Positions 1-8,538 of a DNA stretch of 64,000 bases are shown here, in pieces. The translations under genes were made by a program, and so were the position numbers. The stretch comes from Chromohalobacter beijerinckii (GTDB lineage Bacteria > Pseudomonadota > Gammaproteobacteria > Pseudomonadales > Halomonadaceae), in NCBI RefSeq assembly GCF_023061185.1, contig NZ_JAKGAK010000006.1:89507-153506 (forward strand), in the 5' to 3' direction. The notes beneath the pieces were generated by a model. That model worked only from the letters and a program-made list of their open reading frames with translations, made no database searches and had not been told where the DNA came from. Each line of letters opens with the position of its first letter. The first letter of the stretch is position 1.

Positions 1-431
1 GGTTGACCGAGCGCAACCAGTTCGCCAGCCCCGATGGTCTATGGTACGACGACCGCGGTGACGACCAGGGCATTCTGTGGATAGAGACCGACAATGGCTA
101 CGACGGTGTCGCCGAGCAGACCAACGACCAGGTGCTGGCGGTGGTGCCGGCGGCACTGTCACGCGAGAGCGGCCAGGCGTCGGTGGTGGGGGCCGCCAAC
201 CAGCAGCAACTCAAACGGTTTGCGGTGGGCCCCAATGACTGTGAGGTGACCGGCATCTTCGCCACACCGGACAAGACGGCGCTGTTCATCAACATCCAGC
301 ATCCCGGCAATTGGCCAGCGGATGCCGATGCCGCGATGCAGGACGCCTCGCGCGCCACTGCCGGTAGCGTACGTCCACGGGCGGCCACGGTGGTAATCCA
401 GAAGGCCGATGGTGGGCAGGTCGGGGTATAA
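1..431 (+). CDS. PhoX-family phosphatase (DUF839), C-terminal fragment
   Basis: The reading frame is open from the window edge and stops at 429-431, so only the last ~143 residues are visible and the true start lies outside. The motifs FASPDGLWYD, LWIETDNG, CEVTGIF and FINIQHPGN are typical of the C-terminal beta-propeller part of PhoX/DUF839 proteins, calcium-dependent secreted phosphatases that release phosphate from organic esters. It converges on ppk, which carries a Pho box, so the two would fit a phosphate-starvation neighbourhood (inference). Family assignment is good; activity cannot be judged because the metal-binding N-terminal part is missing. Confidence 0.8.
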   Translation, partial: LTERNQFASPDGLWYDDRGDDQGILWIETDNGYDGVAEQTNDQVLAVVPAALSRESGQASVVGAANQQQLKRFAVGPNDCEVTGIFATPDKTALFINIQHPGNWPADADAAMQDASRATAGSVRPRAATVVIQKADGGQVGV

Positions 432-451
432 CTGACGGCGTGAGGCGGGAA

Positions 452-488
452 GACAAACCCTCCGAGGCATAACCTCGGAGGGTTTGTC
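452..488. terminator. Bidirectional-looking terminator hairpin
   Basis: A perfect 16-bp stem (452-467 paired with 473-488) with a 5-nt CATAA loop begins 21 bases after the phosphatase stop. The arms start with ACAAACCC, so the opposite strand also has a T-rich flank. It sits between two convergent genes and probably ends transcription of the phosphatase gene. Confidence 0.75.
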
Positions 489-516
489 GTTCCAGGGGAG
501 GAACTTGGCATACTGC

Positions 517-586
517 CTACGAGCTACGAGCTACGAGCTACGAGCTACGAGCTACGAGCTACGAGCTACGAGCTACGAGCTACGAG
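517..586. repeat. Heptamer tandem array, (CTACGAG)x10
   Basis: Ten perfect, uninterrupted copies of the 7-bp unit CTACGAG fill 70 bp, ending one base before the ppk stop codon (588-590, minus strand). There are no spacers, and the array lies between the phosphatase terminator and ppk. A related array of CTTCGAG lies at 8472-8506, and the same GCTACGAG core appears in an inverted repeat at 34058-34098. Confidence 0.95.
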
Positions 587-587
587 T

Positions 588-2789
588 TCAGGGCTTGGCG
601 GCATAAGCATAGAGTAAGGTTTCCTGGGCGCTGATCGGTTCGGCGTCGCCGGCATCGAGGAGACGGTAGCGGCCGTCGGTTTGTAGCTCCCAGCTCTGAC
701 AGTTGTCCACTAGGTAGGTGGCCAGGTCCTTGCGCACCCGTTGGGCGAGCTTCTTGTCGAGCAGTGGGAAGCAGGTCTCCACGCGGCGGAACATGTTGCG
801 CTCCATGAAATCGGCGCTGGAGCACCAGGTCTCGGGCTTGCCGCCGTTGTGGAAGTGAAACACCCGGGTGTGCTCCAGGAAACGACCGATGATCGAGCGC
901 ACCCGAATGTTCTCGGAGACGCCCTCGACCCCGGGGCGCAGGCAGCACATGCCGCGAATGATGAGATCGCACTGCACACCGGCGCGCGAGGCGCGGTAGA
1001 GCGCGCGAATCAACTGCGGCTCGGTCAGCGAGTTGCACTTGATGATCAGCTGCGCCTTTTGGCCCTTTTCGGCGTGACGCGCTTCGCGGTCGATCATGGC
1101 CACCAGGCGGTCGTGCAGCACGAACGGCGCGTGTAGGAGCGTATCGATCTGGCGCGGCTTGCCCATCCCCGAGAGTTGCTGGAAGACCATATGCACGTCT
1201 TCACAGAGCGTTTCGTTGGCGGTGAGCAGGCTGTAGTCGGTATACAGCTTGGCGGTCTTGGAGTGGTAGTTGCCGGTGCCCAGGTGCGCGTAATAGCGCA
1301 AGGCGCCGCGTTCGCGGCGTACCACGTGAAGCATCTTGGCATGCGTCTTGTAGGCCATGACGCCGTAGATGACGATGGCGCCGGCTTCTTGCAGGCGCGA
1401 GGCCAGTGCCAGGTTGTCGGCCTCGTCGAAACGGGCGCGCAACTCGATGACCACGGTGACTTCCTTGCCGTTGCGCGCCGCATTGACCAGAGCGCCGACG
1501 ATGGGCGAGTCCGCGCCGGTCCGGTAGAGGGTCTGCTTGATCGCCAGTACGTCGGGATCGTCGGCCGCCTCTTGAAGCCAGTCCTCGATCAGCGAGAAGG
1601 ACTGGAAGGGATGATGCAGCAAGATGTCGCTCTGGGCGATCTGGGTGAACAGGCTGACATCGCTCTTGACCTGACGCGGCAATCCCGGCGTGAAGGTGCG
1701 ATACAAAAGGTCCGGGCGGTCGACGTCGCTGAGTACCGACATCAGGCGGGTCAGGTTGACCGGGCCGGATACACGGTAGAGATCCGCCGCCTCGAGTTCG
1801 AACTGGGTCAGCAGGAAGCGCGAGAGTTGATCGGGGCAGTTGTCGGCGACTTCCAGGCGCACGCCGCTGCCGTAGCGCCGTGCCAGCAGCTCGCCGCGCA
1901 GCGCCGAGGCCAGATCCGAGACGTCCTCGGGGTCGACGGCCAGATCGGCGTTGCGCGTCAGGCGGAACTGGTAGCAGCCACGCACTTCCATGCCGGGGAA
2001 GACCTCCTGGGCATGGGCATGGATCATCGAGGAGAGAAACACGTACTCGGTGTAGCCTGACTCGCACAGCTCGCTCGGCAGACGCATCAAGCGTGGCAGC
2101 GAGCGTGGCGCTGGCAGGATGGCCATGCCCCCCTCACGACCGAAGGCGTCGGTGCCTTCGAGCTCGACGATGAAGTTCAGGCTCTTGTTGACCAGTCGCG
2201 GGAAGGGGTGCGAGGGATCGAGGCCGATGGGACTGATCACCGGCATGATCTCTTCGGCGAAATACTCGCGCACCCACGCGGCCTGCGCCTCGGTCCACTG
2301 CGTGCGTCGCCGGAAGCGCAGCCCCTGCTCCTCGAGTGCCGGGATCAGCGTCTCGTTGAGAATATGGTATTGGCGTTCGACCTGCTCGTGCGTGATGCGA
2401 GAGATTTCGGCCAGTACCTGGCGCGGAGGCAGGCCATCGGCACCGCTCTCCTCGCGGGCCAGAGCGACTTGGTGCTTGAGGCCCGCCACACGAATCTCGA
2501 AGAACTCGTCCAAATTGGAGGAGAAGATCAGCAGAAACATCAACCGGTTGAGCAGTGGATGCGAAGGATCCAGGGCTTGCTCGAGCACGCGGATATTGAA
2601 CTGCAGATGCGACAGCTCGCGATTGAAATACAGCGCTGGATCGTCAAGATCGGCCTCGGGAAACGGCGCGGGCTTGGCGTGAATGCCCGTGCGCGTGCGG
2701 TTGACGCGAAGTGGGGGCGTTTCACCGGCCTCTTGAGAGGTTGCATTGTCGCTACCGAGGGGAACATCGGAAGAGCGCGTGTCGTCCAT
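588..2789 (-). CDS. ppk: Polyphosphate kinase 1
   Basis: Makes inorganic polyphosphate reversibly from ATP. The 733-aa product has the PPK1 order: N-terminal domain (FNRELSHLQFN), head domain, then two catalytic phospholipase D-like domains. The autophosphorylated histidine is expected at H483 in THAKM, with the second conserved histidine 19 residues later in AHLGTGN, the same spacing as in E. coli PPK. The ATG at 2789 is preferred because GGAG lies 6 bases upstream. An adjacent ATG at 2792 is possible, and the in-frame ATG at 2846 would put the start beside the Pho box. No ppx gene is adjacent. Its 3' end abuts the CTACGAG array. Confidence 0.96.
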   Translation of the reverse strand: MDDTRSSDVPLGSDNATSQEAGETPPLRVNRTRTGIHAKPAPFPEADLDDPALYFNRELSHLQFNIRVLEQALDPSHPLLNRLMFLLIFSSNLDEFFEIRVAGLKHQVALAREESGADGLPPRQVLAEISRITHEQVERQYHILNETLIPALEEQGLRFRRRTQWTEAQAAWVREYFAEEIMPVISPIGLDPSHPFPRLVNKSLNFIVELEGTDAFGREGGMAILPAPRSLPRLMRLPSELCESGYTEYVFLSSMIHAHAQEVFPGMEVRGCYQFRLTRNADLAVDPEDVSDLASALRGELLARRYGSGVRLEVADNCPDQLSRFLLTQFELEAADLYRVSGPVNLTRLMSVLSDVDRPDLLYRTFTPGLPRQVKSDVSLFTQIAQSDILLHHPFQSFSLIEDWLQEAADDPDVLAIKQTLYRTGADSPIVGALVNAARNGKEVTVVIELRARFDEADNLALASRLQEAGAIVIYGVMAYKTHAKMLHVVRRERGALRYYAHLGTGNYHSKTAKLYTDYSLLTANETLCEDVHMVFQQLSGMGKPRQIDTLLHAPFVLHDRLVAMIDREARHAEKGQKAQLIIKCNSLTEPQLIRALYRASRAGVQCDLIIRGMCCLRPGVEGVSENIRVRSIIGRFLEHTRVFHFHNGGKPETWCSSADFMERNMFRRVETCFPLLDKKLAQRVRKDLATYLVDNCQSWELQTDGRYRLLDAGDAEPISAQETLLYAYAAKP

Positions 2790-2848
2790 CATGAGCTCCC
2801 TGTCGTCGCTGGTGACCAACCGCTGCCCCGGAAGCATGACACCCATCT

Positions 2849-2866
2849 GTGACAGGCATGTGACAG
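2849..2866 (-). promoter_or_regulatory. Pho box upstream of ppk
   Basis: Read on the minus strand, two CTGTCAC repeats are separated by ATGC, giving the 11-bp periodicity of the PhoB site (consensus CTGTCAT-N4-CTGTCAT). Each half differs from consensus only at the last base. It lies 60 bp upstream of the ppk start in the correct orientation, so PhoB control of ppk is likely (inference). Confidence 0.7.
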
Positions 2867-2961
2867 TGACGACCGGGCGCCTTCAGTATACGCATGAAAC
2901 AGGGCACGACACGCGTCAATCAACGGTGAGGAAGGACCAAGCGTGGCCCGCGTGTCGGAGA

Positions 2962-3741
2962 TCAGTTTTCGCGGGGCGCCTCGTCTTCGGCATCGTTCCG
3001 GTGACGCGGTACCAGGCGACCGAAGAGGATACCAACCTCGAACAGCAGCCACATGGGGACGGCGAGGAGGCTCTGTGAGACCACGTCCGGGGGCGTCATC
3101 ATCATGCCGACCACGAAGCAGCCGACGATCACGTAGGGGCGTTTCTTGCCGAGACTCTCGACGCTGGTCGCGCCGGTCCAGATCAGCAGAAAAGTGGCGA
3201 TGGGGATTTCGAAGGCCGCACCGAAGGCGAAGAACAGCTTGAGCACGAAATTGAGATACTGATTGATATCGGTCATTACCGTGACGTTCTCCGGCCCGGT
3301 GTGGACGAAGAAGTCGAACAGTAGAGGAAAGACCGCGAAATAGGCGAAAGCCACGCCACCGTAGAACAGCAGGATACTCGAGGCGAGTAGAGGAAATGCC
3401 AACGTCTTTTCGTGCCGGTAGAGGCCCGGTGCGATGAATGCCCAGGCCTGATAGAGCACGAAGGGGACGGCGATGAACAAGGCCGTGAACAGCGTCAGCT
3501 TGAAGGGCGCCAGGAAAGGCGAGGCCACTTCGGTGGCGATCATCTGCGAGCCTTCGGGCAAGAGCGCCATCAGAGGGTCGGCGACGAAGCTGTAGATGTC
3601 GTTGGAGAAAGCGTAAAGCGCAGCGAAGATGACGACGATCACCGCCACCGCCTTGACCAGCCGCGAACGCAGCTCGATCAGGTGTTCGATCAAGGGCGTC
3701 TGGGCGTGCTCCTCCGGTTCGCGGGGCGGTGTATCGCTCAT
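2962..3741 (-). CDS. tatC: Sec-independent translocase subunit TatC
   Basis: Polytopic inner-membrane receptor that binds twin-arginine signal peptides, together with TatB. The 259-aa protein has the N-terminal signature LIEHLIELRSRL, a conserved FxxPF-like region (VASPFLAPFK), YQAWAFIAPGL, and six hydrophobic segments, the usual TatC topology and length. It is last in the hisE-tatA-tatB-tatC run, and its ATG overlaps the tatB stop by 4 bp (ATGA), implying translational coupling. A 169-bp gap separates it from ppk, which has its own Pho-box promoter. Confidence 0.97.
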   Translation of the reverse strand: MSDTPPREPEEHAQTPLIEHLIELRSRLVKAVAVIVVIFAALYAFSNDIYSFVADPLMALLPEGSQMIATEVASPFLAPFKLTLFTALFIAVPFVLYQAWAFIAPGLYRHEKTLAFPLLASSILLFYGGVAFAYFAVFPLLFDFFVHTGPENVTVMTDINQYLNFVLKLFFAFGAAFEIPIATFLLIWTGATSVESLGKKRPYVIVGCFVVGMMMTPPDVVSQSLLAVPMWLLFEVGILFGRLVPRHRNDAEDEAPREN

Positions 3742-4133
3742 GGGGCGTTGGAATCCTTGGCGGACGAGGCGTCGGGTGTTTCCTGGGAAGCGGCGGTACG
3801 CGCCGCCGGGGCGCCATCCTCCGGTTTAGGCGCCGCCTGGCCCCGGCGTGATCCGGTGCGATGCGTATCGGTGTCGTCGGCGTGACGTTCGACCCCATCG
3901 CGGACCTTGTGCAGCCCGGCGTCGAGCTTGCGTTGTTGCTCGTTGAGCTTCTGGCGCAGGTCCTCGGCTTCCAGCTGTGCGTTGATTTCGCGCTGCATGC
4001 CGGACACCGTGCGCTTGATCTTGCCGATCCACAGACCCACGGTGCGCGCCGCCGTGGGCAGGCGCTCTGGTCCTAGCACCAATAGGGCCACGACACCGAT
4101 GAGCATCAGTTCGAGAAAGCCCATATCGAACAT
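3738..4133 (-). CDS. tatB: Sec-independent translocase subunit TatB
   Basis: Single-span membrane protein that forms the substrate receptor with TatC. The start MFDMGFLELMLIG, followed by LVLGPERLP and an amphipathic helix, is diagnostic of TatB; the long charged C-terminal tail is variable in the family. At 131 aa it is within the normal range. The gene begins 5 bp after tatA and overlaps tatC. The tail is rich in Ala, Pro and acidic residues and is probably disordered. Confidence 0.95.
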   Translation of the reverse strand: MFDMGFLELMLIGVVALLVLGPERLPTAARTVGLWIGKIKRTVSGMQREINAQLEAEDLRQKLNEQQRKLDAGLHKVRDGVERHADDTDTHRTGSRRGQAAPKPEDGAPAARTAASQETPDASSAKDSNAP

Positions 4134-4138
4134 GGTGG

Positions 4139-4414
4139 TTACTTCCGCTCAGAGGTTTCGTCGGCCTTGGACGATTGCGAGGCTTTCGATTGCGTGTCGA
4201 GCGTCTCGTCGTTCGCCTCATGCTCGACACGCTGCTGCGTCGTGTCCTCGTCGTCGTGCGCTTTTTTCTGTTCCTCTTCGCCGACTGCGCTCTTGAATCC
4301 CTTGACGGCGCCCCCGAGATCGCTGCCCAGATTACGCAGCTTCTTGGTGCCGAAGATCAGGATGACGATGCCGAGAACGATCAGCAGTTGCCAGATACTG
4401 ATGCCACCTAACAT
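4139..4414 (-). CDS. tatA: Sec-independent translocase subunit TatA
   Basis: Small pore-forming component of the Tat system. The N terminus [17 protein letters not shown] is one membrane span, followed by the [14 protein letters not shown] hinge and amphipathic helix typical of TatA, then a polar Glu/Lys/Ser-rich tail. Length is 91 aa, as expected. It begins 37 bp after hisE and is first of the tat genes. Confidence 0.96.
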   Translation of the reverse strand: MLGGISIWQLLIVLGIVILIFGTKKLRNLGSDLGGAVKGFKSAVGEEEQKKAHDDEDTTQQRVEHEANDETLDTQSKASQSSKADETSERK

Positions 4415-4451
4415 GGAAGCTCTCCTTCATGCTCGGGTACGGCCGAGCCGA

Positions 4452-4790
4452 TTAGCGTGATTGTCGTGCCGCCTTCTCGTCGAGGCCGGAGACGCCGAAG
4501 CGACGGGCCAGCTCATCCAGCACGGCTTGGTGATCGATGTCCAGATGCGACAGCATCACCAGGCTATGAAACCACAGGTCGGCCGTTTCGGCGACTACTG
4601 CTTGACGTGTCGCGTCGTCGCCGTGCTCGGCATCCTTGGCGGCCAGCAGAGTCTCGGTGGCTTCCTCGCCGACCTTCTCCAGAATCTTGTTGAGTCCCTT
4701 TGCGTGAAGCTTGGCGACATAGGAACTCTCGGGATCGGCGTGGCGGCGTGCGGCCAAGACGTCCGCGAGCTGGGCAAGCGTATCACTCAT
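4452..4790 (-). CDS. hisE: Phosphoribosyl-ATP pyrophosphatase
   Basis: Catalyses the second step of histidine biosynthesis, hydrolysing phosphoribosyl-ATP to phosphoribosyl-AMP. The 112-aa all-alpha MazG-like protein has the family motifs [19 protein letters not shown] and ETADLWFH, which carry the metal-binding acidic residues. In Pseudomonas hisI and hisE sit together between ubiB and tatA. Here only hisE is present: the 71 bp between it and ubiB cannot hold hisI, which must be elsewhere on the chromosome. Confidence 0.95.
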   Translation of the reverse strand: MSDTLAQLADVLAARRHADPESSYVAKLHAKGLNKILEKVGEEATETLLAAKDAEHGDDATRQAVVAETADLWFHSLVMLSHLDIDHQAVLDELARRFGVSGLDEKAARQSR

Positions 4791-4861
4791 GATGTGACGG
4801 TCTCGTTATCGTATGGCGATGGGTGGATGGTAAGCAAGATGGCGCGTGATGCGGTGCCACG

Positions 4862-6484
4862 TCAACGCCAGGCGATAAGTAGCAGGCCGAGCGCGGCGGC
4901 GACCAGCACCGGCCAGGGTTGGCTATGCGCCCATTCCCAGAGGGGCTGCCAGGCCAGCGCCACGGCGATCAGCAAGGCCCCGAAACGCAGTCGCCGCGCG
5001 CGCGTCCCGGCACCGCGCAAGCGCCGCCGCAAGGCATTGAGCGCCTCGGTTTGCTGGCGCTGCTGGCGGTGGCTGTCTTCGCTTCGGGCGAGGGCCTGGT
5101 GGGCCAGCACTGGCAGCTCGGGTAACTGTCGCGAGAGTTCAGGCGCGTGTTTGGTCAAGGCATCCCAGAAGCCGCGCGGCCCGGCCCGTTCCTTCATCCA
5201 CTGTTCTAGGTAAGGCTTGGCGGTGCTCCACAAGTCCAGGTCCGGGTACAGCTGGCGACCGAGCCCTTCGATATTGAGTAGCGTTTTCTGCAACAGCACC
5301 AATTGTGGTTGGACTTCCATGTTGAAGCGTCGCGCGGTCTGGAACAGCCCCAGCAGCACCTGGCCGAAGGAAATATCCTTGAGCGGCTTCTCGAGAATCG
5401 GCTCGCAGACGGCGCGAATGGCGGCGGCGAACTCATTGGCGCGCGTGTCCTCGCCGACCCAGCCCGATTCGATATGCAGCACGGCTACTTCGTAGTAGTC
5501 CTGGCGGAAGAAGGCGAGCAGGTTGCGGGCCAGGTAATCCTGGTCCTCGCGGGTCAGGCTACCGACGATCCCGCAGTCGATGGCGATGTACTGCGGATCG
5601 TGCGGATTGTCGGCGGACACGAAGATATTGCCGGGGTGCATGTCGGCATGGAAGAAATTATCGCGAAACACCTGGGTGAAGAAGATCTCCACACCGCGCT
5701 CGGCGAGTCGGCGCAAGTCGATGCCGGCCGCTTGCAGAGCGTCCATGTCGGCCACTGGAATGCCGTGGATGCGCTCCTGGACCATCACCTGCTTGCGTGT
5801 CAGTGACCAATGAATCGCTGGCACGTAAAGCAGCGGCGAGTCGCGGAAGTTGCGCTTGAGCTGTGAGGTGTTGGCCGCTTCCTTGTGCAGATCCAGCTCA
5901 TCGAACAGCGTTGCTTCGTAGTCGGCAACGACCTCGACGGGGCGTAGCCGCTTGGCTTCGGGAACACGTTTGAGCAGGCGCGCGAAGGTATACAGCAGGC
6001 CAATGTCCTTGCGCATCACGCCATCGATGTTGGGGCGGATGATCTTGACCACTACGTCTTCGCCGCTGTGCAGGCGTGCGCAGTGGACCTGGGCAATGGA
6101 GGCCGAGGCGAGTGGCTCGTGGGTGAATTCGGCGAAGGCGGCATCGATGTCCATGCCGAGCTCTTCCTCGACCAGCGCGCGCGCCTGCTCGCCGGGAAAC
6201 GGCGGCACCTGATCCTGTAGACGCTTGAGCTCGTCGGCGATATCCGGCGGTAGCAGGTCACGGCGGGTGGAGAGCATCTGGCCGAACTTGACGAAGATCG
6301 GGCCCAGGGCTTCGAGTGCCAGACGTAGGCGCTTGCCTCGGGTATGTGGGCCGGTGGGGAGCAAGCGCAGTGGCGAGAGCTTCATCGACACGCGCAGTAT
6401 GCCGGGGAGGCGCTCTGCAGGAATCAGGGTGTCGAGGCGGAAACGCGCGATCACCCAGGCAATACGAAACAGCCGCAAACTCAC
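4862..6484 (-). CDS. ubiB: UbiB, ADCK/ABC1 protein kinase-like ubiquinone biosynthesis factor
   Basis: Atypical protein-kinase-like ATPase needed for coenzyme Q synthesis. The 540-aa product shows the KxGQ motif ([11 protein letters not shown]), the conserved AxSIAQVH loop ([11 protein letters not shown]), the kinase-type DMHPGN loop and two C-terminal membrane segments, matching UbiB. I place the start at the GTG at 6484, which overlaps the ubiJ stop (GTGA) and has AGGAGG 10 bases upstream. An open frame runs further upstream into ubiJ but is probably not translated. Third gene of the ubiE-ubiJ-ubiB operon. Confidence 0.94.
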   Translation of the reverse strand: MSLRLFRIAWVIARFRLDTLIPAERLPGILRVSMKLSPLRLLPTGPHTRGKRLRLALEALGPIFVKFGQMLSTRRDLLPPDIADELKRLQDQVPPFPGEQARALVEEELGMDIDAAFAEFTHEPLASASIAQVHCARLHSGEDVVVKIIRPNIDGVMRKDIGLLYTFARLLKRVPEAKRLRPVEVVADYEATLFDELDLHKEAANTSQLKRNFRDSPLLYVPAIHWSLTRKQVMVQERIHGIPVADMDALQAAGIDLRRLAERGVEIFFTQVFRDNFFHADMHPGNIFVSADNPHDPQYIAIDCGIVGSLTREDQDYLARNLLAFFRQDYYEVAVLHIESGWVGEDTRANEFAAAIRAVCEPILEKPLKDISFGQVLLGLFQTARRFNMEVQPQLVLLQKTLLNIEGLGRQLYPDLDLWSTAKPYLEQWMKERAGPRGFWDALTKHAPELSRQLPELPVLAHQALARSEDSHRQQRQQTEALNALRRRLRGAGTRARRLRFGALLIAVALAWQPLWEWAHSQPWPVLVAAALGLLLIAWR

Positions 6485-7131
6485 GACGCGTGTTCCTCCT
6501 GTCGGCGACGTTCGATTTCGCGAACCAGCCGGTCCAGGCGTGCCTCGAGTCGGTCGGTGGCCAGGCCCAGTTGCGTCAGGTGTTCGCGAGCGATGTCCCA
6601 TTGCGTGCGACTGGGGAGTAGTCGCGCTTCCTCGGTCAGGTATTCATGCACGTCGCGTCGCAACTCGCCGCGCGTGCGTAGACCGAAGCGGTTCAGGCGT
6701 CGCAAGCCTTGCGACAGGCTATGCGCCGGCATGTCGCCTAGCCGGTGCGCCAGTTCGGCTTCCCAGTCGATCTCCAGATCGCTGAGCAACTGACTGGCGC
6801 GTTCCAGTACATGGGTGCGGCCACGCACCGACAGCCTCCCGGCGAACATCAGCGCCTCGACACGTTCGCCACCCAGCAGTGCGCCCAAGGTCTCGGCGTC
6901 CAGTTCGACGACCACGTCGCTATCGGCCTCATCGGGGTCGTGCTGGACGAGCAGGGTGATGCCATGGGTGTCGAAATGCACCAACACCGCCAATGCCGGA
7001 CGTTCGAGACGCAGCGATATGCGCTGTCCAGCAAGCTGCGACAATCGCGCGGGCGAGGCGGGATCGTGTGCCAGAAGTCCGTTGATCAGCGTTTCCGCGC
7101 TGGCCAGCAGGGTGGTGAACATCACCGGCAT
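6481..7131 (-). CDS. ubiJ: UbiJ, SCP2-domain ubiquinone biosynthesis accessory factor
   Basis: Lipid-binding scaffold of the soluble Ubi complex. The N-terminal half resembles an SCP2 sterol-carrier fold; the C-terminal half is a charged helical region ending in a coiled-coil-like stretch rich in Arg and Glu. The product is 216 aa from the ATG at 7131, which has GAGG 5 bases upstream overlapping the ubiE stop. A GTG 24 bases earlier is possible but overlaps ubiE. Sequence conservation of UbiJ is low, so the call rests largely on its fixed position between ubiE and ubiB. Confidence 0.88.
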   Translation of the reverse strand: MPVMFTTLLASAETLINGLLAHDPASPARLSQLAGQRISLRLERPALAVLVHFDTHGITLLVQHDPDEADSDVVVELDAETLGALLGGERVEALMFAGRLSVRGRTHVLERASQLLSDLEIDWEAELAHRLGDMPAHSLSQGLRRLNRFGLRTRGELRRDVHEYLTEEARLLPSRTQWDIAREHLTQLGLATDRLEARLDRLVREIERRRQEEHAS

Positions 7132-7138
7132 GACGGCC

Positions 7139-7885
7139 TCATAGTTTGATGCCACGGTGCAGGGCGACGACGCCCCCGGTCATGTTGGTGTACTCGACAC
7201 GTTCGAGCCCGGCGTTTTCCATCATCGCCTTGAGGGTTTCCTGGTCAGGGTGCATGCGAATCGATTCGGCCAGGTAGCGATAGCTCTCGCCGTCCTGGGC
7301 GACCCATTCACCCATACGCGGCAAGACGCGGAAAGAATATTCGTCGTAGAGGCGCGACAACGCGGCACTCGCCGGCTTGGAAAATTCCAGTACCAGCAGG
7401 CGGCCGCCAGGCTTGAGCACGCGCGTCATGGAGCGCAGTGCGGCATCTTTATCGGTGACGTTGCGTAGGCCGAAGGCGATGGTGATGCAGTCGAAGCTGT
7501 TGTCGGCGAAGGGTAGCGCTTCGGCATTGGCCTGCACGTATTCGACATTGTCGCCGACACCGTTGTCGAGCAACTTGTCGCGGCCTACTCGCAGCATCGA
7601 GGCGTTGATGTCGGCGAGCACCACGCGACCACGAGGACCGACCAGGCGCGAGAACTTCAGCGCCAGATCGCCGGTGCCGCCCGCGATGTCGAGCACGTGA
7701 TGACCGGGGCGCACACCGGCGCGCTCGAGGGTCAGGCGTTTCCAGAGGCGATGCACGCCGAACGACATGAGGTCGTTCATGACGTCATAGCGGGCGGCGA
7801 CCGAATGGAAGACTTGCGCCACCCGGTCGGCTTTCTCCTCGACCGGAACTTCCTGATAACCGAAGTGGGTCGTGCGCTTGTCCAT
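7139..7885 (-). CDS. ubiE: Ubiquinone/menaquinone C-methyltransferase UbiE
   Basis: SAM-dependent methyltransferase acting on the benzoquinol (or demethylmenaquinol) ring. The 248-aa product carries family signatures: [17 protein letters not shown], the SAM-binding motif [15 protein letters not shown], and the C-terminal LEFSKP and GGVVALH segments. The ATG at 7885 has AAGGAAAG a few bases upstream, so the longer open frame to 8065 is not used. Head of the ubiE-ubiJ-ubiB operon, with ubiJ following after 7 bp. Confidence 0.96.
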   Translation of the reverse strand: MDKRTTHFGYQEVPVEEKADRVAQVFHSVAARYDVMNDLMSFGVHRLWKRLTLERAGVRPGHHVLDIAGGTGDLALKFSRLVGPRGRVVLADINASMLRVGRDKLLDNGVGDNVEYVQANAEALPFADNSFDCITIAFGLRNVTDKDAALRSMTRVLKPGGRLLVLEFSKPASAALSRLYDEYSFRVLPRMGEWVAQDGESYRYLAESIRMHPDQETLKAMMENAGLERVEYTNMTGGVVALHRGIKL

Positions 7886-7983
7886 GACCTTTCCTTGGGC
7901 AGGCGTGGAGTGCCCGCGCGGTGCGTGGAAGTGGGGCTGCATTGTAACGTCGCCCCCGGCGTTTGTCGCCACGCCGGGGTGTC

Positions 7984-8367
7984 TTATAACTCCTTGATGG
8001 TGATGGTGGAAGGCTCGCGCGAGGCACCGGCCTCCTCGAGGCGGCGCAGGTAATCGGCCCACCATTGCTCTTGATGGCGAGCCATTTCATAGAGGTAGTC
8101 CCAGCTATACAGGCCGCTGTCGTGGCCGTCGTCGAAATGCAGCTTTAGGGCATAACGCCCGGCCTGAGTGATGTTCTTGAGGCCGACATCCTTCTTGCCG
8201 ACCTGCAGGACAGCCGTGTCCGGGCCGTGGCCGCGAACCTCGGCGGAGGGGGAGAACACGCGCAAAAGCTCCGCCGGCAAGCGGTAGGACGTGCCATCGG
8301 CATAGCCGAGCTCGAGCTCGCGGGCCTTCTGATGGTAATGGATGCGCGTGGGAACGTGAGCGGACAT
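7984..8367 (-). CDS. DUF971 / GBBH-like N-terminal domain protein
   Basis: A 127-aa single-domain protein with the DUF971 pattern: [38 protein letters not shown] and [15 protein letters not shown]. The domain is the small zinc-binding-like N-terminal module also found in gamma-butyrobetaine hydroxylase; the stand-alone form has no settled function. The same gene lies between hslU and ubiE in Pseudomonas, so this is conserved context. The start at 8367 has GGAGG 5 bases upstream; an ATG two codons earlier lacks that spacing. It probably shares transcription with ubiE, 98 bp downstream. Confidence 0.88.
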   Translation of the reverse strand: MSAHVPTRIHYHQKARELELGYADGTSYRLPAELLRVFSPSAEVRGHGPDTAVLQVGKKDVGLKNITQAGRYALKLHFDDGHDSGLYSWDYLYEMARHQEQWWADYLRRLEEAGASREPSTITIKEL

Positions 8368-8471
8368 GAGCACCTCCGGTGAGCTTGAAGCTGGAAGAGC
8401 GCCGCTGCGCGGCTGGATGCATGAGCAAAACGCTTAACTCAAGCGTGGAGAGCTACATGATGATTGTCGAG

Positions 8472-8530
8472 CTTCGAGCTTCGAGCTTCGAGCTTCGAGC
8501 TTCGAGCGGCTCGTGGCCCGAAGCCCGAAG
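8472..8530. repeat. Heptamer array (CTTCGAG)x5 followed by (CCCGAAG)x2
   Basis: Five perfect copies of CTTCGAG occupy 8472-8506, preceded by a degenerate copy at 8465-8471. Ten bases further on, CCCGAAG is repeated twice (8517-8530); its complement CTTCGGG is one base from the first unit, so the two blocks can pair as an imperfect hairpin. The array lies 8 bp from the hslU stop codon, in the gap between hslU and the DUF971 gene. It is related to the CTACGAG array at 517-586. Confidence 0.85.
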
Positions 8531-8538
8531 CGCACGCT

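Noticed and set aside
517..586. CRISPR array reading of the CTACGAG repeats
   Set aside because: The unit is 7 bp and contiguous; there are no spacers and no cas genes.
2790..2846. Longer PPK N terminus starting at 2846
   Set aside because: It would begin right beside the Pho box, lacks a ribosome-binding site, and adds residues not seen in the family; the ATG at 2789 has GGAG at good spacing.
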